Origin: Sabulitectum sp964386635
GTDB lineage: Bacteria > Fermentibacterota > Fermentibacteria > Fermentibacterales > JCC-6
Assembly (NCBI GenBank): GCA_964386635.1
Contig: CAYLRO010000012.1
Span: forward strand, 1 to 64,000
DNA length: 64,000 nt
Direction of reading: 5' to 3'
A model generated the notes under the pieces. The model was not told the DNA's origin. It ran no database searches and was given only the letters and a program-made list of their open reading frames with translations. Shown here piece after piece: positions 59,471 to 64,000 of this stretch (position 1 is its first letter; each line of letters starts with the position of its first letter). The position numbers and the translations under genes are program-made.

Positions 59471-60255
59471 GCAGATTTCCGCAACCTCCTGATTCAATCG
59501 CTGTAAATTATTCTGACTGGAAGTGGGAGAAAGCCTGGGACTGGCTTCCTCTTTCGATAACCTGGCGTCTCACATGCCCCACGGGAGAGGTGAGATACCT
59601 GAAGCTGGCCATTCCGGAGCACTTCCCCTCTCTTCAGGACGAAGCTTTAAGAATGCGCTGGGCAGGAGAGTATCTTCCTGTACCTCAGGTGCTTGATTCA
59701 GGATATGATGGCAGAGTGCGGTGGCTTCTTACAAAGGGTCTTCCCGGTCTTGATGCCACAGATCCATTCTGGAAGAAAGACCCTGAAAGACTGGTGAGTG
59801 CTCTTGCAGGCGGTCTTAAAACCTTTCACAAGGCACCTGTAAAAGAGTGTCCTTTCGATTTCACACTGGACAGAGCCATTGCACTTGTAAGAAAACGGGC
59901 TGAAAAAGGGCTGATAAACAGGGAAACAGATCTCCATGAAGAGTTTTCTCATCTGACTGTTCATGAAGCAGTATCTCTTCTTGAAAGGACGAGACCCTCT
60001 TCAGAAATTCTTACTGTCTGCCACGGGGACTATTGCCTGCCTAACATTCTTCTGGAGAACTGGAAGCCCACAGGCTTCATTGATCTGGGAGAGCTGGGAG
60101 TTGCTGACAGGTGGTGGGACATTGCAGTTGCCTCCTGGAGCGTTACCTGGAATCTGGGGCCCGGGCTTGAAGATCTGTTTTACAGAGAGTACTGTATCGA
60201 ACCTGATCCTGCAAGAATTAATTTTTACAGACTGCTGTATGACTTGTCATCCTGA
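59467..60255 (+). CDS. APH(3')-like aminoglycoside/small-molecule phosphotransferase
   Basis: Cytoplasmic kinase of the aminoglycoside 3'-phosphotransferase fold, 262 aa, normal length. It has the catalytic loop CHGDYCLPNILLE (H186, D188), the metal-binding GFIDLGELGVADRWWDIAVA (D206), and the C-terminal FYRLLYDL that helps bind drug in APH(3') enzymes. Overall pattern is close to the APH(3') branch rather than to choline or fructosamine kinases. The substrate is not proven; in an environmental genome it may protect from an antibiotic or act on another amino sugar. GTG start at 59467 overlaps a possible leader ORF. Confidence 0.82.
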   Translation: MSRFPQPPDSIAVNYSDWKWEKAWDWLPLSITWRLTCPTGEVRYLKLAIPEHFPSLQDEALRMRWAGEYLPVPQVLDSGYDGRVRWLLTKGLPGLDATDPFWKKDPERLVSALAGGLKTFHKAPVKECPFDFTLDRAIALVRKRAEKGLINRETDLHEEFSHLTVHEAVSLLERTRPSSEILTVCHGDYCLPNILLENWKPTGFIDLGELGVADRWWDIAVASWSVTWNLGPGLEDLFYREYCIEPDPARINFYRLLYDLSS

Positions 60256-60256
60256 C

Positions 60257-60285
60257 TGGAACATTGTTTAGCATGGCAGTATAAT
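60257..60285 (+). promoter_or_regulatory. Promoter of the lipoprotein/radical SAM operon
   Basis: A perfect TATAAT (60280-60285) lies 17 nt after a weak -35 (TGGAAC, 60257-60262). It is the only good -10 between the APH-like gene and the first lipoprotein gene, whose ATG is at 60324 behind AGAGGT. Confidence 0.5.
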
Positions 60286-60323
60286 AGTCTACGGAGCTTT
60301 ATCAATATTCTGTAAGAGGTGCT

Positions 60324-60779
60324 ATGTCTGTTTTCATTTTCAGAACCAGGAAGAGTCTTCTCAGGTTTCATGCACAGGCAGTTGCTTCACTCCTTGGCAT
60401 TGCCGGTGTTCTTTCAACTGCATGCGATACCTTTTCAGCAGTACCTGCTTACGGTCCTCCCGGGGTTTCTCTTACTCTTACAGGAAGTGTCCTCTCAGCT
60501 GCAGACAGTTCCACGATACCTGATATATATCTTAAAGCTCTCAGCCCTGATTCCAGCATATCGTACTTCGAGAACTTTTCCGTCAGTGACGGCAGTTATT
60601 ATCTGTACCTGGAAACCTGGGATGAGGTGTGGCCGGATACCATTCGAATTGTTTCGCAGGATGTGGATGGTTCTGAAAACGGATCTTTCCTCAGTGCAGA
60701 TACTCTGGTTTTTCCTCCTCAGGTGAATGAAGAGGCACAAATAGAAACAGACATATTTATGGAACCGGAGGAAGAGTAG
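60324..60779 (+). CDS. rSAM-associated lipoprotein 1
   Basis: First of four paralogues, 151 aa, of the putative lipoprotein family paired with radical SAM enzymes (the rSAM/lipoprotein system, recognised by pattern). It has a basic N-terminus, a hydrophobic helix, and a lipobox ending in C34 (VLSTAC). The mature beta domain has AYGPP, GSVLSAADSSTIPDIYLKAL, SPDSSISY, and near the end WPDTIRIVSQDVDGSENG. The DxDG motif with a following NG is shared by all four. The protein ends in an acidic tail. It is the most diverged of the four in the signal region. Coupled to lipoprotein 2 (TAGTG). Confidence 0.8.
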   Translation: MSVFIFRTRKSLLRFHAQAVASLLGIAGVLSTACDTFSAVPAYGPPGVSLTLTGSVLSAADSSTIPDIYLKALSPDSSISYFENFSVSDGSYYLYLETWDEVWPDTIRIVSQDVDGSENGSFLSADTLVFPPQVNEEAQIETDIFMEPEEE

Positions 60780-61234
60780 TGGCTGCAGTCTTTTCAGCGA
60801 GAAGAAAACTGATAAGGTACTGCAGTAAGGCACTTGGATACACTCTGGGGCTGCTGGGGGTTATTACCGGCTCCAGCTGCTTACCGCCCTTGAATTACAG
60901 TGTTCCGGACAATTTCAACCTTACTGTTCAGGGGAAGGTCATGTCAGCTGAGGACAGTACCGGTATCAAGGAAATCCATCTTTTTCTCGCGAATACAGAT
61001 TCATCAGATTGCTTCAGTGGTTCCCAGACAGACAGCGAGGGGAATTACATTATTGGTATGGGCAGCAGCGGAGAGATATACTGGCCCGACACACTTCTTC
61101 TCATTGCAGACGACATGGATGGAGGCTGGCACGGAGACTTTCAGGATGCCGATACCATAATCTTTGCTCCCTACATAGGAACCAGCACCATGTTTAGCAT
61201 CGACTTCTATCTGCAGCCTGAAGAGGAGAAGTAA
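60779..61234 (+). CDS. rSAM-associated lipoprotein 2
   Basis: Second paralogue, 151 aa, GTG start overlapping the previous stop by 1 nt. Its N-terminus FSARRKLIRYC and hydrophobic segment LGLLGVITGSSC place the lipobox Cys at residue 34. The mature part has GKVMSAEDSTGIKEIHLFLA, a WPDTLLLIADDMDG block and an acidic C-terminus. Here the NG after DxDG is changed (DDMDGGWHGDF), unlike the other three copies. It is probably exported and lipidated, then modified by, or working with, the radical SAM enzyme of the operon. Confidence 0.8.
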   Translation: MAAVFSARRKLIRYCSKALGYTLGLLGVITGSSCLPPLNYSVPDNFNLTVQGKVMSAEDSTGIKEIHLFLANTDSSDCFSGSQTDSEGNYIIGMGSSGEIYWPDTLLLIADDMDGGWHGDFQDADTIIFAPYIGTSTMFSIDFYLQPEEEK

Positions 61235-61665
61235 TGCCGGAAGCAGTTTTTTCAGCGAGAAGAAAACTGTTCAGGTACGTTGACAGATTAACCGGATTCA
61301 TCCTGGGGCTGCTGGGAGTCATCAGTGTTTCCTGCGGTATTGAGCCCGTGGCCTATGGTCCCCCGGACGGATGTTTCATAACCGGTCTGGTGAAAGATAA
61401 CGGTACCGCTGTTCAGGGTATCGAGATCAATGTGCAGAGCCCTGACTCATCAATCATTTATCATTCAACAGAAACCAGCAGCGATGGTGCTTACTGGGCA
61501 GATCTGTATGAATGGCCTGATTCTCTTCTTATTACAGCCTCGGATATAGACGGGCCTGATAACGGTTCATATCTGCCTGAGGGAAAGTATATCACAGATA
61601 TCCCTGAAGAAGGTTCTCTCTACTACACTGTGGATTTCGAACTGGAACCGGACCCGTCAAAGTAA
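61234..61665 (+). CDS. rSAM-associated lipoprotein 3
   Basis: Third paralogue, 143 aa, ATG overlapping the previous TAA (TAATG). FSARRKLFRYVDRLTGF and LGLLGVISVSC give C34 as the lipid site. The mature segment carries AYGPPDGCFITGLVKD, VQGIEINVQSPDSSIIYHST and WPDSLLITASDIDGPDNGSYLP. It is the closest to lipoprotein 2 in the signal region (both share the FSARRKL start). It has an extra Cys after the lipobox (DGCF). Confidence 0.8.
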   Translation: MPEAVFSARRKLFRYVDRLTGFILGLLGVISVSCGIEPVAYGPPDGCFITGLVKDNGTAVQGIEINVQSPDSSIIYHSTETSSDGAYWADLYEWPDSLLITASDIDGPDNGSYLPEGKYITDIPEEGSLYYTVDFELEPDPSK

Positions 61666-62097
61666 ATGGCTGAGTACATAAGGAAATCCGAACGGAACCT
61701 GATGAAGTTCTGTACAAGGGTTTTTGGAGGAATACTCTCTCTGTTCGGAGTTATCACCAGTTCCTGCGGCAGCATGCCATGCGATTACGGGGTGGAACCG
61801 GTGCATGCAGTGGTTGTTCAGGGAATGGTTAGAAGCGATACAACAGCAATTGAGGGCATCAGACTGCAGATTCTGAGTATGGATTCCAGTCAGGTTTACA
61901 GTTCCAGTCTGTCGGGTCACATGGGAAGTTACTACCTGTCAAGTGAAGAGAAGCCGGATTCCATTCTTATCACGGCAACGGATGTAGATGGAGAAGCAAA
62001 CGGGCTTTACCTTCCTGCAGAAACCTTCAGGGCAACTGATCCGGAGAAGACGGAAGAGGAGTTTGTAATTGATTTCAATCTTATTCCCGATGGATAG
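61666..62097 (+). CDS. rSAM-associated lipoprotein 4
   Basis: Fourth paralogue, 143 aa. Its ATG follows the previous stop with no gap and it ends 3 nt before the radical SAM gene. C34 (LFGVITSSC) is the lipobox cysteine. It has DYGVEP, GMVRSDTTAIEGIRLQIL, SMDSSQVYSSS and KPDSILITATDVDGEANGLYLP. It keeps the DxDGxxNG motif and lies next to the enzyme gene, as single-copy lipoproteins do in other genomes, so it may be the ancestral copy. Confidence 0.8.
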   Translation: MAEYIRKSERNLMKFCTRVFGGILSLFGVITSSCGSMPCDYGVEPVHAVVVQGMVRSDTTAIEGIRLQILSMDSSQVYSSSLSGHMGSYYLSSEEKPDSILITATDVDGEANGLYLPAETFRATDPEKTEEEFVIDFNLIPDG

Positions 62098-62100
62098 TCC

Positions 62101-63177
62101 ATGAATTCACTCAAGCCTGGTTTAAAGAAAAGAATTCACCTTGACCTCTTCTCTCATTACAGGAAACTTCAGGCGGCAATACATGAACTGAATTACCTTT
62201 TCTGGGAGTGCACCCTCCGGTGCAACATGAACTGCGGCCACTGCGGAAGCGACTGTTTTTCATCATCAACTGTCCCTGATATGCCTGCGGAGGATTTCCT
62301 GAAAGTTCTCAGGTCCGTGAAAGAGAAAATGGATCCCGGCGGAATTACCATTGCTGTAACAGGCGGTGAACCCATCATGCGAAAAGACCTGGAGAAAGCC
62401 GGGGAGCAGATCGCTCTCCTGGGATATCCATGGGGTATTGTGAGTAATGGATGGGCGCTGGACAGAAGAAGGCTGAATTCACTGTTGAATGCCGGGATGA
62501 AAACACTGACTGTAAGCCTTGACGGGCTGGAGGATTCCCACGACTGGCTGCGGAAAAAAGGATCCTTTAAACGGGCTGTGAATGCTCTGTCATGTGCGGC
62601 ACAGAGTTCTCTGCCTGTGTTTGACACAGTTACCTGCCTTACACAGAAGAATGTGAACCAGCTGGAACAGATCAAAGATCTTCTTATCAGTACAGGCGTT
62701 AAAAGATGGAGGATATTCAGCATCTTTCCAAAGGGAAGAGCCGAGAATCAGCAGGAGATGAAACTCACAGGCAGTCAGCTTCGCGGTGTAATGGAATTCA
62801 TTAAAGAGACCCGGAAAAAAGGAGAGATAAAAGTCAGCTACAGCTGTGACGGTTTCCTGGGGGCATATGAAAAGGAAGTCAGAGATGACTTCATGTACTG
62901 CAGAGCCGGGATAAGTGTTGCTTCTGTTCTTATTGACGGTTCAATATCCGCATGTCCCAGTCTGCGGTCGGATTTCATTCAGGGCAATATCTACAGGGAT
63001 GACTTCCTGGACTGCTGGGAGAATCGTTTTCAGGTAATGAGAAAGAGAAACTGGACAAGAACCGGGATATGCGCTGACTGCAGCTACTGGAAATGGTGCA
63101 ACGGCAACGGCCTGCACCTGAGAGACGAGAACACGGGAGAGCTTCTTATGTGTCAGCTTAAAATGATGGAAGATTAA
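62101..63177 (+). CDS. Radical SAM/SPASM enzyme of the rSAM/lipoprotein system
   Basis: Radical SAM enzyme, 358 aa. The FWECTLRCNMNCGHCGSDC segment contains the cluster motif C41-x3-C45-x2-C48 with extra cysteines C37 and C52; GITIAVTGGEPIMRKDLE and TLTVSLDGLEDSHDWLR follow. The C-terminal SPASM region has several cysteines for auxiliary Fe-S clusters (YCRAGI, SACPS, DCW, GICADCSYWKWCNGNG, LMCQ). SPASM enzymes usually modify peptides or proteins. It is the last gene after four lipoprotein genes (3-nt gap), which are its likely substrates or partners. Modification would happen in the cytoplasm before export. Confidence 0.88.
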   Translation: MNSLKPGLKKRIHLDLFSHYRKLQAAIHELNYLFWECTLRCNMNCGHCGSDCFSSSTVPDMPAEDFLKVLRSVKEKMDPGGITIAVTGGEPIMRKDLEKAGEQIALLGYPWGIVSNGWALDRRRLNSLLNAGMKTLTVSLDGLEDSHDWLRKKGSFKRAVNALSCAAQSSLPVFDTVTCLTQKNVNQLEQIKDLLISTGVKRWRIFSIFPKGRAENQQEMKLTGSQLRGVMEFIKETRKKGEIKVSYSCDGFLGAYEKEVRDDFMYCRAGISVASVLIDGSISACPSLRSDFIQGNIYRDDFLDCWENRFQVMRKRNWTRTGICADCSYWKWCNGNGLHLRDENTGELLMCQLKMMED

Positions 63178-63204
63178 GGCGGCGGAACCCGCTGTTCCGC
63201 CGCC
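63178..63204. terminator. Bidirectional hairpin between convergent genes
   Basis: An 11-bp perfect stem GGCGGCGGAAC (63178-63188) pairs with 63194-63204 across a CCGCT loop, directly after the radical SAM stop. There is no strong T-run on either side, so it is a stable stopper rather than a textbook terminator. Confidence 0.6.
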
Positions 63205-63252
63205 ATCCTTGTGCAGGCTGGGAGTTGTACCTGCACCGGGAGGGGAACTCAG

Positions 63253-63753
63253 TTATCTGGGCGGACCGCCGCCGGAACCTCCGCGGCCTCCACCTTCGCC
63301 ACCTCCAGGAGGACCTCCCTGAGGCTCTTCCATTTTTCTTACAGTGATACTTGTACTGGATACGGTGCCCTCATGGATGAAACAGATGTCCTCAAACTCA
63401 GGTCTTGATCCCCCCTGAGACTCCATCTGAGGCAGCTCACCGGATATCCCGACGAATTCGTCTTCCATGTCAAACTGGCCGTTCTCGTTAGCATCGTGGT
63501 ATGCCATTGCCACATATCTGCCTTCCGGCACTGAAGGTATTTCAAGATGAACTGCAAGGCTCTCAATGTTTGCTCTGTAGGTTAGAGCAGCTCCATCAGG
63601 ATTCGGAGGGAAACCCAGTTCCTCTTCAGTGAGCAATACAACAACAGCCTGGCCAGAATTGTCTTCGAATCCTGTTACTTCCACCAGTACTGTTCCATCA
63701 ATTGCGACTTCTGTGCCGGATCCCAGCAGTATCAAAAACATCAGTAAACTCAT
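63253..63753 (-). CDS. Exported DUF2141 protein with a Gly/Pro-rich tail
   Basis: Secreted or periplasmic protein, 166 aa from the ATG at 63751-63753 (AAGGAG upstream; a longer frame reaches 63837 but begins with non-signal sequence). A signal peptide (MSLLMFLILLGSG) is followed by a DUF2141 beta domain: GTVLVEVTGFEDNSGQAVVVLL, AVHLEIPSVPEGRYVAMAYHDANENGQFD and GISGELPQ. The last 25 residues are a Gly/Arg/Pro repeat with little structure. The tail is unusual for the family and may anchor or bind. Convergent with the radical SAM operon. Confidence 0.78.
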   Translation of the reverse strand: MSLLMFLILLGSGTEVAIDGTVLVEVTGFEDNSGQAVVVLLTEEELGFPPNPDGAALTYRANIESLAVHLEIPSVPEGRYVAMAYHDANENGQFDMEDEFVGISGELPQMESQGGSRPEFEDICFIHEGTVSSTSITVRKMEEPQGGPPGGGEGGGRGGSGGGPPR

Positions 63754-63965
63754 TTCAACTCCTTTCTTCACAGCAAAGATTGCTTCCTTTCCCGTCAGAA
63801 GTGTTTCCCGCTTGTAACAGATTGTATCCTGAATCACTGGAGCTGGTTCAGATATTGCAGAACAGAATGACCTGCTTTATACTTGTTAAAGTAAGAGGAA
63901 TTATGTCAGCATGCACAGTGAAAATCATAATATTCGTATGACTGGAAATATTGGGGAGATTTATT

Positions 63966-64000
63966 ATGAGGATGGTTGTCCTGTTTTCTGTATTTGCCGT
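63966..64000 (+). CDS. Start of an exported protein (cut by window edge)
   Basis: ATG 63966 follows GGGGAG at 7 nt and opens MRMVVLFSVFAV, a typical signal-peptide beginning. Only 11 complete codons are inside the window, so nothing can be said of function. The 212 nt upstream (63754-63965) hold no other feature that I can see. Confidence 0.45.
   Translation, partial: MRMVVLFSVFA

Noticed and set aside
1..64000. CRISPR arrays, tRNA or rRNA genes, insertion sequences, phage genes
   Set aside because: No regularly spaced repeats, no cloverleaf-like or ribosomal sequence, and no transposase, integrase or phage protein were recognised on either strand.

Overview
The window looks like a chromosomal segment of an uncultured Gram-negative bacterium, probably an anaerobe or near-anaerobe of the wider FCB group (Fermentibacteria/Aegiribacteria-like; an inference from gene content, not tested). 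The support is an LptD outer-membrane LPS translocon, heptose-LPS enzymes, two gingipain-fold (C25) proteases ending in FlgD/Por-type C-terminal domains, a K+-dependent pyrophosphatase, a TldD/TldE pair, and tungstate/molybdate and Fe-S redox enzymes. Coding density is very high. Operons run through 1-4 nt stop/start overlaps, many genes appear to start with TTG or GTG behind good Shine-Dalgarno sequences, and no gene-free gap exceeds 300 bases. No rRNA, tRNA, CRISPR array, insertion sequence or prophage was recognised.

Layout. 1-6.2 kb: an EF-G2-like GTPase with a downstream exported protein (cut by the window edge), a small zinc-ribbon membrane protein, and a two-subunit Fe-S/FAD dehydrogenase of the sarcosine/opine/hydroxyproline type. 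6.3-16 kb: C25 protease, gamma-glutamylcyclotransferase-like protein, rseC-tldD-tldE, and a trxA-trxB-protein-disulfide-oxidoreductase operon. 16-31.7 kb: envelope biology, with a sugar-phosphate transferase and GT2, HU, LptD with a ROK kinase and a periplasmic-binding lipoprotein, a duplicated parvulin lipoprotein with rpoZ, YbbR and DUF3467, split HldA/HldC and a GT39-like transferase. 31.7-36.9 kb: HppA, NifU-like scaffold, RsmB, second GT39-like protein. 36.9-46.6 kb: xanthine dehydrogenase operon, divergent TupABC oxyanion transporter (metal supply for such enzymes) and adenosine deaminase; together a plausible purine salvage/catabolism and Mo/W module. 46.6-50.7 kb: paired HEWG-motif proteins divergent from a second C25 protease.

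50.7-59.3 kb is one long leftward operon: birA-bioB-bioF-bioH-like-bioC-bioD-bioA followed by an isochorismatase-like hydrolase, a cysteine-less thioredoxin-reductase-like flavoprotein and an RlmN/Cfr-like radical SAM protein. A good BirA operator palindrome overlaps its putative promoter. The BirA itself lacks the usual GRGRxGRxW and KWPND signatures. Rightward from the same intergenic region are a possible 23-codon leader ORF and an APH(3')-like kinase.

60.3-63.2 kb is the most striking locus: four consecutive paralogous lipoproteins, all with the lipobox cysteine at residue 34, translated back-to-back and followed directly by a radical SAM/SPASM enzyme. It matches the little-characterised rSAM/lipoprotein system known mainly from Bacteroidetes, here with an expanded set of likely substrates. 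A DUF2141 protein with a Gly-rich tail and the start of another exported protein close the window.

All functional statements come from reading motifs by eye; no database or structure search was run.
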